Below the pieces are notes generated by a model. It made no database searches, had not been told where the DNA came from, and was given only the letters and a program-made list of their open reading frames with translations. DNA of 27,563 nucleotides, taken from contig DHVG01000021.1 in assembly GCA_002412545.1 (NCBI GenBank), forward strand, positions 1-27,563. The letters are read 5' to 3'. Shown piece by piece: positions 14,837-22,346 of the stretch (position 1 is its first letter; each line of letters opens with the position of its first letter). Position numbers and translations under genes: made by a program. This DNA comes from Elusimicrobia bacterium UBA5214 (lineage in GTDB: Bacteria; Elusimicrobiota; UBA5214).

Positions 14837-15796
14837 ATGAAAAAAATAATTGTCGGTTCCCGAGGTAGTTTGCTTGCTCTAAAACAGAGCGAAATTGTTA
14901 TTCAAGAGATAAAAAAATTCTATCCGGAGAAAGAGTTCATCATTAAAAAAATCAAAACTAAAGGTGACAAAATTATTGATTCACCGTTAAGCAAAATTGT
15001 CACTGAACCGGGAGGAACAAAAGGTCTTTTTACCAAAGAAATTGAAGATGCACTTTTAAGAAAAGAAATTGACTTTGCGGTACATAGTATGAAAGACTTA
15101 CCTACTGACCTGCCAGAAGGACTATGTATTGGAGCAATACCAAAACGTGAAAAAATATACGATGTCCTTCTCACTAAAGATGGAAAAAAATTTGCCCAGT
15201 TACCTTCAGGAGGGAAAATTGGTACTTCCAGTCTGCGGCGGAAAGCACAGTTATTATCTCTAATACCGGATTTAGAAATAGTTGACCTCCGGGGTAATCT
15301 GAATACCCGTCTCCGTAAACTTAGAGAACAGGACTTAGCGGGAATAATTGTTGCTTATGCTGGATTGGAAAGAATGGGATACCAAGAAAGGAATGATGCT
15401 GAGATTTTGAACTTTCTTTTACCGGCAGTAGGACAGGGGGCAATCGGGGTAGAAATCAGGGACAAGCAAAGAGCAAAGAGCAAAGAGCAAAGAGATGACG
15501 AAATTAGAGAAATGGTCAGCAAACTAAATGACGAAGAGACCGCAACTTGTATTCAAGCGGAAAGAGCCTTTTTGAAAAGATTAGGCGGTGGTTGCCAGGT
15601 ACCGATTGGAGTGAAGAGCACCATCGTAGATAAAGAAACATTAATTTTAGAAGGAATTGTTCTTTCTCCGGATGGGAAACGATATTTTCGGGATAAAGTT
15701 AGCGGACCACTCCAAAATGCCCTTGACCTCGGAGTAAATCTTGCCGAAAAGTTAATCACTGCGGGGGCAAAGGAACTACTTGATTTGTGTAACTAA
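14837..15796 (+). CDS. hemC: Hydroxymethylbilane synthase (porphobilinogen deaminase)
   Basis: Polymerises four porphobilinogens to hydroxymethylbilane. The 319-residue protein shows the N-terminal VGSRGSLLALKQSE, HSMKDLPT, GTSSLRRKAQ, DLRGNLNTRL and the dipyrromethane-cofactor cysteine in GGGCQVPIG (C253), so it is complete. Residues about 209-220 (DKQRAKSKEQRD) come from four GCAAAGA heptamers and lengthen a loop just before the conserved ETATCIQAERAF helix. The ATG at 14837 has no obvious Shine-Dalgarno sequence because repeat DNA occupies the leader. hemC ends 10 bp from the convergent ccmD stop. hemB, hemD and hemL are not in the window. Confidence 0.97.
   Translation: MKKIIVGSRGSLLALKQSEIVIQEIKKFYPEKEFIIKKIKTKGDKIIDSPLSKIVTEPGGTKGLFTKEIEDALLRKEIDFAVHSMKDLPTDLPEGLCIGAIPKREKIYDVLLTKDGKKFAQLPSGGKIGTSSLRRKAQLLSLIPDLEIVDLRGNLNTRLRKLREQDLAGIIVAYAGLERMGYQERNDAEILNFLLPAVGQGAIGVEIRDKQRAKSKEQRDDEIREMVSKLNDEETATCIQAERAFLKRLGGGCQVPIGVKSTIVDKETLILEGIVLSPDGKRYFRDKVSGPLQNALDLGVNLAEKLITAGAKELLDLCN
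15466..15493. repeat. Four tandem GCAAAGA heptamers inside hemC
   Basis: Four perfect GCAAAGA units, then a fifth position that has decayed to GATGACG. They are translated in frame as a charged AKSKEQR-type peptide. Confidence 0.93.
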
Positions 15797-15806
15797 ACAG
15801 AAGAAA

Positions 15807-15935
15807 CTATTTCTTTAGGGAATCAATTTCTTTACGTAAAGTGCTGATTTTACGCGAAAGACTTAAAAGATAGAAGAAAATAGCAATCCAGATTACGGTA
15901 TAGGCAAGAAAAAGATAAGTCAATCCTTGATTCAT
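15807..15935 (-). CDS. ccmD: CcmD-like small membrane protein
   Basis: A 42-residue protein. One membrane helix (about residues 6-25, LTYLFLAYTVIWIAIFFYLL) is followed by a basic, amphipathic tail (SRKISTLRKEIDSLKK). Size, topology and place directly after ccmC match CcmD, which helps release haem-loaded CcmE from CcmC/CcmAB. ATG 15935 is preceded by AGGGAGGA (15950-15943), a strong ribosome site. It is the last gene of the ccm operon and converges on hemC with no intervening terminator. Confidence 0.85.
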   Translation of the reverse strand: MNQGLTYLFLAYTVIWIAIFFYLLSLSRKISTLRKEIDSLKK

Positions 15936-16037
15936 TCTTCAATCCTCCCTTTCTAACTTGTCTTCATTCTTACAAGGGTTTTGGGAATCTCGGTCATTTA
16001 TTTCAGGGTTCTTTTTCGACCACGCACTTACCCTTTA

Positions 16038-16129
16038 GAGTTTCGGGGGTCCTTTCTGAACGACATCTCATGCCTGAGGCAGATCCACCTATGGCAGAAA
16101 AGTTTTTGATATCCTGCGTTTCTCCTCCA
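16038..16129. repeat. Truncated copy of the ccm hairpin element
   Basis: Starts GAGTTTCGGGGGTCCTTTCT and follows the left half of the 17810-17969 element (GAACGACATC, then ATGCCTG), but lacks a matching right end before a second element begins at 16131. It includes a small GCCTGAGGCAG-type palindrome. Confidence 0.65.
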
Positions 16130-16130
16130 A

Positions 16131-16225
16131 GAGTTTCGGGAACTTTTTCGAGCGATATCAAATACTTTGACGATTTTTGCTTCTGGTCAAAGAATTACTG
16201 AGCAAGAAAAAGGTTCCCGAAACTC
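16131..16225. repeat. 95-nt GAGTTTCGG hairpin element after ccmC
   Basis: The left arm GAGTTTCGGGAACTTTTTCG pairs with the right end (GTTCCCGAAACTC at 16213-16225). An inner CTTTGAC/GTCAAAG stem lies within. It is nearly identical in length and sequence to 16992-17086 and begins 3 nt past the ccmC stop on the minus strand. Confidence 0.92.
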
Positions 16226-16228
16226 TCT

Positions 16229-16891
16229 TCATTTTCCTTCTTTCAATTTCATTAACTCATTGCGCATTTTCTCAATATTTATTCTTTCCTTGAGCAAATA
16301 AAAATAAATCAAGGTAAAAGTAAGAAGACAGACAATCAAAACATAAAACATTTCTGGTTCAATAGTCATTTTTTTTGCTGAGAATACTACCGGATGGATT
16401 GTTCGCCACCAGCGGATAGAAACCCAAACGATTGGCACATCAATAAACGCAATAATTCCGTAAACCGCAGCGAATCTTGCCCGATTAGAGTATTCCGGAA
16501 TATAAGAACGTAAGATTAAGTAAGCAACATAAAGTAACCAGAGAACTAAAGTTGTGGTTAATCTTGGGTCCCATGTCCACCAGGTATTCCAAGCCACTTT
16601 TCCCCAAATTGAGCCCGTAATCAATACCAAAGTGCTAAAAACAACACCAATTTCTGCTGAAGAAGAAGCAAGAATATCCCACTTGAATTGTTCTTCCCGT
16701 TGTTCTTTTTTCAAAAGATAAAAAATACTACCTAAGAAAACAACAAAAAAAGCTAAAAAAGCTACCCAAGCCAAGGGTACATGAAAATAGAATATTCTTT
16801 GTACATTACCCATCAATTCTTCGGTTGGTGCATAAACAAAAACTAAGTAAAGTGACACTATCATTAGTAAAAAAGTTATTCCTCCAAGCAT
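16229..16891 (-). CDS. ccmC: Cytochrome c maturation protein CcmC
   Basis: Inner-membrane haem handler that loads haem onto CcmE. The 220-residue protein has six predicted helices and the tryptophan-rich WWD segment (VAWNTWWTWDPRLTT) flanked by the two conserved histidines (FYFHVP and RTIHPVV). ATG 16891 has AAGGAG about 8 nt upstream. The C-terminal 20 residues form a charged helix beyond the usual core. Large hairpin elements occupy both flanks, the downstream one starting next to its TGA. Confidence 0.96.
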   Translation of the reverse strand: MLGGITFLLMIVSLYLVFVYAPTEELMGNVQRIFYFHVPLAWVAFLAFFVVFLGSIFYLLKKEQREEQFKWDILASSSAEIGVVFSTLVLITGSIWGKVAWNTWWTWDPRLTTTLVLWLLYVAYLILRSYIPEYSNRARFAAVYGIIAFIDVPIVWVSIRWWRTIHPVVFSAKKMTIEPEMFYVLIVCLLTFTLIYFYLLKERINIEKMRNELMKLKEGK

Positions 16892-16991
16892 TTTTCTTCT
16901 CCTTTTTAATTGGTTCCAGGTATTTTCCGTATGATATCAAATTTTTTGCTCAATCCCATAGTTTCGGGATTCTTCTCTCGCCCATTTCGGA

Positions 16992-17086
16992 GAGTTTCGG
17001 AAACTTTTTTGAGCGACATCAAATTCTTTGACGCTTCTTGTCTCTTGTCAAAGAATTACTGAGCAAGAAAAAGATTCCCGAAACTC
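16992..17086. repeat. 95-nt GAGTTTCGG hairpin element after ccmB
   Basis: Left arm GAGTTTCGGAAACTTTTTTG pairs with the right end (ATTCCCGAAACTC), with an inner CTTTGAC/GTCAAAG stem. A degenerate partial copy lies at about 16910-16990. On the minus strand it begins 6 nt after the ccmB TAG. Confidence 0.92.
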
Positions 17087-17092
17087 TTCACT

Positions 17093-17770
17093 CTACTCTT
17101 CTATTACATATTCAAAAGTTAAATAGCAAACTACAATATATATTATATCAAAAGCAAACAAAAGTTTCAGCCAGCCACTGATTTCCTTCATCCCAAAACC
17201 AAGAAAAATTTTACTGGTTGCTTTTACCGAGGCAATCAATACCGGGATAACTATCGGAAATAAAAGAATCGGTAAAAGTACTTCCCTCATCCTTGTATTT
17301 ACTGACATTGCGGAAAGAATTGTCCCTACTGAAATAAAACCGATTATCCCAAGAAAAATTACTAAACTCAGAAGAGGGAAAATTCTCAAAATATTCAGAT
17401 TGAAAAAAACACTAAAAAGTGGCAAACTGAATAAAATAACTACCAGCAGGAAAATAAGATTACCAATAAATTTACCAAAATATATTAATCCGCGTTCCAC
17501 CGGACAAAGCATTAGTCCTTGCAGACAATCTTTCTCTTTTTCTAAGAGAAAAGAACGGTTCAATCCCAAGACACCAGCAAAAAGAAAAGCAACCCATAAA
17601 ATACCACCTAAAATATCGGCAAGTTTCTCTTCACCAATTTCAAAAGAAAAATTGAAAACAATAATTACTACTACAACGAAAAAGAACATTGACGAAAAAA
17701 TTTCTTTACTCCGTAGTTCAGAAATTAAATCTTTTTGCACAATTAACCAAATCTTCTTTATTGAATTCAT
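17093..17770 (-). CDS. ccmB: Haem exporter membrane subunit CcmB
   Basis: ABC-transporter permease partner of CcmA. It has 225 residues, six predicted membrane helices and the family's LNRSFLLEKEKDCLQGLMLCP loop region (about 70-92) and SVNTRMREVLLPILLFP (about 155-171). CcmAB uses ATP to free holo-CcmE from CcmC/D. ATG 17770 has only a weak ribosome site. It is separated from ccmA by a 160-nt hairpin element. Confidence 0.93.
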   Translation of the reverse strand: MNSIKKIWLIVQKDLISELRSKEIFSSMFFFVVVVIIVFNFSFEIGEEKLADILGGILWVAFLFAGVLGLNRSFLLEKEKDCLQGLMLCPVERGLIYFGKFIGNLIFLLVVILFSLPLFSVFFNLNILRIFPLLSLVIFLGIIGFISVGTILSAMSVNTRMREVLLPILLFPIVIPVLIASVKATSKIFLGFGMKEISGWLKLLFAFDIIYIVVCYLTFEYVIEE

Positions 17771-17809
17771 CTCTAATTTATTTTTTCTAATCTACTCGCT
17801 CACCTTTTG

Positions 17810-17969
17810 GAGTTTTGGGGTTCCTCTCTGAACGACATCCCGATAGGTCATGCCTGCACCTGTGGTGCCTGCACAGACATCGCAGGCACAGGTGGTCTAC
17901 CGAAAAGTTTTTGACGAACCTTGCCTTTGGTCAAAAAATTATAAAGTGAAGAGAGGATTTCCGAAACTC
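17810..17969. repeat. 160-nt GAGTTT(C/T)GG hairpin element after ccmA
   Basis: GAGTTTTGGGGTTCCTCTCT (17810) pairs with AGAGAGGATTTCCGAAACTC (ending 17969). The middle holds a GC-rich inner palindrome (CACCTGTGGTGCCTGC against GCAGGCACAGGTG). The right end overlaps the ccmA TGA by 2 nt. Confidence 0.88.
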
Positions 17970-18654
17970 ATCTGCCTTCCACTAAGTTAAAATATATTTT
18001 CTCAAATTCTTGAGGAATAATATTTTTTGTCTTTTCTTGGTAAATAATCCGTCCGGAGACAAGTACTACCACCCGGTCGCTACTTTCTAACCCTTGGGCT
18101 AAATTATGTGTAGTCAGGATTATTGTTCTTTCTTCGCTATGCAGTTCATCAAGTAAATTTTTTAAAATCCGTGCCGCATGCTGGTCTAAACCAGTATAAG
18201 GTTCATCAAAAAGAAGTATCTGTGGATTATGAAGTAATGCACGAGCAATTGATAAACGTTGTTGCATCCCGCGGGAGAAATTACGCACTAAATCACCTTC
18301 ACGGTTTTTTAGTCCCAACTGGACAAAAAGTTTCTCAACTCGTGTCTTGAGTTCAGGAAGGTCGTTCATTTTTCCATAAAAATACAAATTTTCTTTTGCG
18401 GTAAGATTATCATAAAGAAAAGTAGAATGAGAAATTACACCAATACGATAGTCATTCTCTGGATAATCTTCTCCAATTTTTATTTTACCTTCAGTTGGTC
18501 TTAAAAGATTAGAAAGAATACGAATTAGAGTACTTTTGCCCGCACCATTAGGACCGAAAATAGTCAAAAATTCACCTTTCTCTACAATTAAATTTATTTT
18601 ATTTAAGGCTAAGAAATGACCGAAATACTTACTTAAATTCTCAATCTCAATCAT
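17968..18654 (-). CDS. ccmA: Haem exporter ATP-binding subunit CcmA
   Basis: ABC ATPase of 228 residues with Walker A GPNGAGKST, Q-loop region, signature FSRGMQQR, Walker B ILLFDEP and switch His in TTHN. It works with CcmB in the haem-chaperone cycle of System I. Its start overlaps the end of the upstream accessory gene by 8 nt (ATGATTGA), so the two are translationally coupled. That coupling argues the accessory protein belongs to the Ccm pathway. The stop is the beginning of a hairpin element. Confidence 0.94.
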   Translation of the reverse strand: MIEIENLSKYFGHFLALNKINLIVEKGEFLTIFGPNGAGKSTLIRILSNLLRPTEGKIKIGEDYPENDYRIGVISHSTFLYDNLTAKENLYFYGKMNDLPELKTRVEKLFVQLGLKNREGDLVRNFSRGMQQRLSIARALLHNPQILLFDEPYTGLDQHAARILKNLLDELHSEERTIILTTHNLAQGLESSDRVVVLVSGRIIYQEKTKNIIPQEFEKIYFNLVEGR

Positions 18655-19927
18655 ACTCGTTTTCCTTATTATTCGTCTTATTCGAAACCAAACGATGCCT
18701 TAAGAGTTTAATCAAAATTTTTTTCTTTTTCGCTCGCAACTTTTCGTATTCTCCAGTTTCAATTTCACCTGCCGCATAATGGTCATCCAGTTCAGCGATT
18801 TCTTTTAATAATTCCTCTGAGGTAATTACTCCTTTCTTTTCCTCGCTTTTTGCTCGGAGTTTATCCCGCTCTTGCGCGCAAGGACGGGACTCTTCGCTCA
18901 CCATGACTGGTTTCTTTCTTAGGAACGGATAAACAATCCCAAGAAGAACAATTAAACCAGCAAAAACAAGTACATATACCCGGTATCCCTCCGGCCCAAG
19001 CGGTAAACCACTAATCTTAATTTCTACTTTTTCATTGGGAAGAAGTGCTTTCGCGGAAAGACGTAAATACTTTTTTTCACCCATATCAATTGCTGAAATA
19101 AATACTAACCGTTTACTCTCTAATTTTATTCCTAAATCACGAATCATCAAATCCAAATTCTCCGTCGGATAGTCAATTGCCGGTGTAAAAAGATATTTTG
19201 AAGAATCATATTTAAGTTGATAAGAATAAGTTACTTCCTTCATCCCGGGATAAAAGGGCATATTTTCCGAAAAACCACTCTCTTTTATCTCTGAACAACA
19301 GGTATCTATGCCACGTTCAAATTGGAGATTTTCAAAACCTTCTGGCAGAGAAAAGCGTAATGGACCACGATAAGTTGTATTCCCAATATTCTCTAAACGC
19401 ACCGCTTCACTAATCTTAAATATATTGTTCTCAATATCTACAAAGATATGTTTCATACTGATTTTAATTTTTTCCGGACTATCAGTTGCATCGTAAACAC
19501 CAATCTCCATTGTTTTTAAGTTCTCCCCTTGAGCAAAAGAAAAAGGATGCCCGGAATAATCTACACCTTGGTATTTTAAAGAAACACGATAACTGTTTTC
19601 AGGTGTAAGTGGAAGGTCAACAAACTGGAAATATCCGTCACAGTCAGTTAAAGTTTTAATTTTCTCAGTTGGATTCTGGTTAATATATTTTTCTAAAAAT
19701 ATTTCTAAATTCGGAACAAGGATACCACCCTGGGTACGATTAGAGATACGACCGACCAACCTACCTTTCACCGCTTTAGCGGTCGGAGACCCCGCTGTAG
19801 CGGTGGGATCTCCGATTTCCGCAGTTGGTTGCATTCCGGGTGGGTAAGCATGAACGAGACAGGGGGTAGTTAGTGTAAAGTATAAAATGTAAAGTGTAAA
19901 GTTTAAAACGAGTAATTTCTTTATCAT
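18647..19927 (-). CDS. Secreted membrane-anchored beta-sandwich protein with CcmI-like tail (Ccm accessory, unnamed)
   Basis: A 426-residue protein that I do not recognise as a named family. It has a signal peptide (1-27), a carboxypeptidase-regulatory-like beta domain (about 55-130), a second extracytoplasmic region with an unusual vicinal Cys210-Cys211 pair, a membrane helix (about 317-335) and a cytoplasmic tail. The tail holds EELLKEIAELDDHYAAGEI (371-389) then EYEKLRAKKK, closely resembling the helix pair at the start of CcmI/CcmH-type subunits. It lies between ccmF and ccmA and overlaps ccmA by 8 nt, so a role in apocytochrome handling is likely. Three segments are repeat-derived: the signal-peptide core, residues 35-53, and residues about 347-358. 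Confidence 0.75.
   Translation of the reverse strand: MIKKLLVLNFTLYILYFTLTTPCLVHAYPPGMQPTAEIGDPTATAGSPTAKAVKGRLVGRISNRTQGGILVPNLEIFLEKYINQNPTEKIKTLTDCDGYFQFVDLPLTPENSYRVSLKYQGVDYSGHPFSFAQGENLKTMEIGVYDATDSPEKIKISMKHIFVDIENNIFKISEAVRLENIGNTTYRGPLRFSLPEGFENLQFERGIDTCCSEIKESGFSENMPFYPGMKEVTYSYQLKYDSSKYLFTPAIDYPTENLDLMIRDLGIKLESKRLVFISAIDMGEKKYLRLSAKALLPNEKVEIKISGLPLGPEGYRVYVLVFAGLIVLLGIVYPFLRKKPVMVSEESRPCAQERDKLRAKSEEKKGVITSEELLKEIAELDDHYAAGEIETGEYEKLRAKKKKILIKLLRHRLVSNKTNNKENEYD
18864..18889. repeat. 26-nt GC-rich palindrome inside the ccm accessory gene
   Basis: TCCCG..CTTGCGCGCAAG..CGGGA is a near-perfect palindrome read in frame as part of the cytoplasmic linker. Its GC content contrasts with the AT-rich gene. 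Confidence 0.75.
19771..19815. repeat. CCGCTnTAGCGG double palindrome inside the ccm accessory gene
   Basis: CCGCTTTAGCGG (19771-19782) and CCGCTGTAGCGG (19792-19803) are interleaved with TCGGAGA (19783-19789) and its complement TCTCCGA (19809-19815). It is translated as a Pro/Thr/Ala-rich linker after the signal peptide. Confidence 0.85.
19873..19907. repeat. Five degenerate GTGTAAA heptamers forming a signal-peptide core
   Basis: GTGTAAA, GTATAAA, ATGTAAA, GTGTAAA and GTTTAAA (35 nt) are read on the minus strand as the hydrophobic NFTLYILYFTLTT stretch of the signal peptide. Confidence 0.92.
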
Positions 19928-19966
19928 TTTTTTTTGCGTTTTGGTGGTATTCGGGCGCTTTTGCGT

Positions 19967-20287
19967 TTATTTTTTCAGTTTGGTGCCACAAGAAGTACAG
20001 AAACGGTCATCAGGTAAAATTTTTGCACCACAAGAAGAGCAGAATACACCCCTTGGGGTGACTACCTCTCGGGTAGTAGTTCCTACTTTTTCAGAAGGAA
20101 TTTTTCTTTTCCGTGCCTCCTCGACAGGTCGCCGAAGAGGCGACCGTAAAATACGCACCTGTTCCTCAATATAATCATCAATCTCTTTCAATTCTAAACT
20201 CTGCTGGTCACCCTTTTGTTTCCAGATGAAAGGATAACCAAGAAAAACAACTACCAGAAAAATAATTACAATTACCAAAATATTCAT
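19967..20287 (-). CDS. Membrane-anchored zinc-ribbon protein (Ccm-associated)
   Basis: A 106-residue protein: one N-terminal membrane helix (residues 2-19), a charged linker with a KEIDDYIEEQVR helix, and a C-terminal double-CxxC zinc ribbon (FCSSCGAKILPDDRFCTSCG). By topology the ribbon should be cytoplasmic. It lies between ccmF and the CcmI-tailed gene, inside the ccm operon. Function is unknown; its helix and ribbon could bind the tail of the neighbour or the ribosome. The linker residues SPLRRPV are encoded by a perfect GGTCGCC/GGCGACC hairpin (20127-20145), a further repeat insertion. A repeat leader leaves no Shine-Dalgarno sequence. Confidence 0.75.
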   Translation of the reverse strand: MNILVIVIIFLVVVFLGYPFIWKQKGDQQSLELKEIDDYIEEQVRILRSPLRRPVEEARKRKIPSEKVGTTTREVVTPRGVFCSSCGAKILPDDRFCTSCGTKLKK

Positions 20288-20330
20288 CTGTGTAATCTGT
20301 ATCCCCTAATCTGCGTAATCTGTGTGAATT
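20288..20330. repeat. GATTACACAGATT-type repeat between ccmF and the zinc-ribbon gene
   Basis: On the minus strand, CACAGATTACGCAGATTA and ATACAGATTACACAG units follow with a period of about 22 nt. It spans essentially the whole gap and supplies the region directly before the zinc-ribbon ATG. Confidence 0.8.
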
Positions 20331-20332
20331 AT

Positions 20333-22342
20333 TTAGAGGATTGCTCCGATAATAATAATTATTCCAATGCTAATAATTACCCCAAAAACTGTAGAAATCA
20401 CCAAAGAAGTCAGCGACCAGGCAAAGACAATCACCGTCCCCAGAGTAATAATTATTCCTCCTAACCATACCCAAAGGACTAACGGGTTAACCTGGATTTT
20501 AAATCCCGCCATTGCACCATCCGGGTCAGCACCACCAAGAATTGCATAAATATCTTCTTTGAAATTAGTATGCACCGCTACTTCGGCAAACCATTGCTCA
20601 TAACTTCTATCATAATTCTTCTCCGGAGTAAGAGTAGAAATCTTTTTTCCGTTCTTGTATACACCTAAAACTGTACGATTAATATGGGCTAAAGGACTAT
20701 CGTTTCGGGCAAAATCTTCATATTTGAAAGTATAATTTTTAACTTCCACACTTTCACCCTTACGTAAAGTTACTTCTTTTACTGAATTAAATGCTGAACC
20801 AGCAATACCAATAAAAAGTGAAACTACACCTAAATGGATAATCAGCGCACCGTATCTACGCCGATTTGTCCAAAACAAAGACAAAAAATTTCCTCTTAAC
20901 ACTGCACGGAGAAATTCTTGAATAATTGATACTAGAGCAAAAATTGAAAGGAAAAAAGAAATCAAGGAGTATAGGGAACGAACCCGCAAAAGAAAAAGTA
21001 ACCCTCCACCAAGTAAAGCAAGAACAAACGGGAGAAGAAAATTGTTCAAGATACCCTTTAAGGAAGTTTTACCCCAGGCAAGTAAAGGACATAAACCAGT
21101 AACCAGAAGCAAAACTAAAAATATTGGTAAATTAACCTGGTTAAAAAATCCTGCTCCCACGGTAACTTGTTGTTTACTAAACGCTTGCGTAATCAAGGGA
21201 AAAATTGTTCCCCAGAGAATCGCAAAAGTTGTGGCAATAAAAATCAAATTGGTCAAAAGAAAACTTGCCTCCCGGGAAACAAAAGATTCAATCTGTCCCC
21301 CACTTCTAAAAAGATTCTTTCTCAGCAAAGCAAGAAGTAACGAAAAAACAAGAGTCAAAATTATGAACCCAAGAAAAAAAGCGCCTAAAAGTGGCGACTT
21401 GGCAAAAGCATGCACTGACTGCAAAACACCGCTGCGCACAATAAAAGTGCCAAAAATGGTAAAAATAAAAGTCAAAACAATCAATACATAATTCCAAACC
21501 TTAAACATCTCTTTCTTCTCCTGCATCATTAAAGAATGTAAAAATGCAGTACTTAACAACCAGGGCATAAAAGAAGCATTCTCTACCGGGTCCCAAGCCC
21601 AATAGCCACCCCAGCCAAGTTCAACATACGCCCAAATCGCCCCAAGAAGATTGCCAATACCTAAGAAAAACCAGGAAAAAAGTGTCCAGAGACGCACTTG
21701 GTTAAACCAACTAACCTTTTGAGAATCATCTAATTCTTCACCAGTAAATAATATCGCTAAGAAAAAGGCAAAAGGTATTGCACAACCTACATATCCCAAG
21801 AACAATGTCGGCGGATGGAAAACCATTCCGATATTTCTTAAAAGTGGGTTTAATCCCCGACCATCAGGTGGTAAGAAGGAAAGTTTAGTAAAAGGGTTAG
21901 AAGTAAAAACTAAAACACTTAAAAAAAACATACTCAAAAACATCAATATTGAATAAACATAAGGAATAAATTCGTCTTTGAGATAATCGTTTCTTACTCT
22001 TTTATTAGTGAGGACAACAATTGCCGAAAAAAAGCTTAAAAGCCATTCCCAGAAAAGTAATGAACCGGCCTGCCCGGCCCAGAATGCGGAAATTTTATAA
22101 AATAACGGTAAATGTCTTGAAGAATAACTGGCAACATATTCAATTTGGAAATTATTGGTGAGAAAAGCATAAACTAATCCAGCAGAAGCAAGCGTATTCA
22201 ATATAAAAACACTTAAAACCGCATTCTTTCCACTTGCCAAGAATCGTCGCTCAGCAGTAATTTGCCCAATGAGCGAGACAACTGCCGCATAAGCGGAAAC
22301 AACAAAACTAATCAGTAAACAATTGTATCCAAGATTAACCAT
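20333..22342 (-). CDS. ccmF: Cytochrome c haem lyase subunit CcmF
   Basis: Large multi-spanning membrane protein (669 residues) that transfers haem from holo-CcmE to apocytochrome. The WWD domain is intact (ELGWGGYWAWDPVENASFMP), with conserved His in MVFHPPTLFLGY, FLHSLM, QSVHAFA and IIHLGV. A periplasmic domain precedes the last helices, and an additional hydrophobic C-terminal helix (ISTVFGVIISIGIIIIIGAIL-like) is present. ATG 22342 follows a repeat-rich gap of 96 nt after ccmE. With no CcmH seen nearby, it may act with the two unnamed proteins that follow it. Confidence 0.97.
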   Translation of the reverse strand: MVNLGYNCLLISFVVSAYAAVVSLIGQITAERRFLASGKNAVLSVFILNTLASAGLVYAFLTNNFQIEYVASYSSRHLPLFYKISAFWAGQAGSLLFWEWLLSFFSAIVVLTNKRVRNDYLKDEFIPYVYSILMFLSMFFLSVLVFTSNPFTKLSFLPPDGRGLNPLLRNIGMVFHPPTLFLGYVGCAIPFAFFLAILFTGEELDDSQKVSWFNQVRLWTLFSWFFLGIGNLLGAIWAYVELGWGGYWAWDPVENASFMPWLLSTAFLHSLMMQEKKEMFKVWNYVLIVLTFIFTIFGTFIVRSGVLQSVHAFAKSPLLGAFFLGFIILTLVFSLLLALLRKNLFRSGGQIESFVSREASFLLTNLIFIATTFAILWGTIFPLITQAFSKQQVTVGAGFFNQVNLPIFLVLLLVTGLCPLLAWGKTSLKGILNNFLLPFVLALLGGGLLFLLRVRSLYSLISFFLSIFALVSIIQEFLRAVLRGNFLSLFWTNRRRYGALIIHLGVVSLFIGIAGSAFNSVKEVTLRKGESVEVKNYTFKYEDFARNDSPLAHINRTVLGVYKNGKKISTLTPEKNYDRSYEQWFAEVAVHTNFKEDIYAILGGADPDGAMAGFKIQVNPLVLWVWLGGIIITLGTVIVFAWSLTSLVISTVFGVIISIGIIIIIGAIL

Positions 22343-22346
22343 AATT

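Noticed and set aside
4901..15493. Heptamer arrays as sequencing or assembly artefacts
   Set aside because: Arrays in several genes keep the frame, differ in unit sequence and are partly degenerate, which simple artefacts would not produce; read-level checking is still needed.
15970..17090. Hairpins as ordinary rho-independent terminators
   Set aside because: No U-tract follows the stems on either strand, and they lie inside an operon whose genes all need expression.
15936..17969. CRISPR array
   Set aside because: The related elements are few, unequal in length, palindromic and separated by genes; there are no regular spacers.
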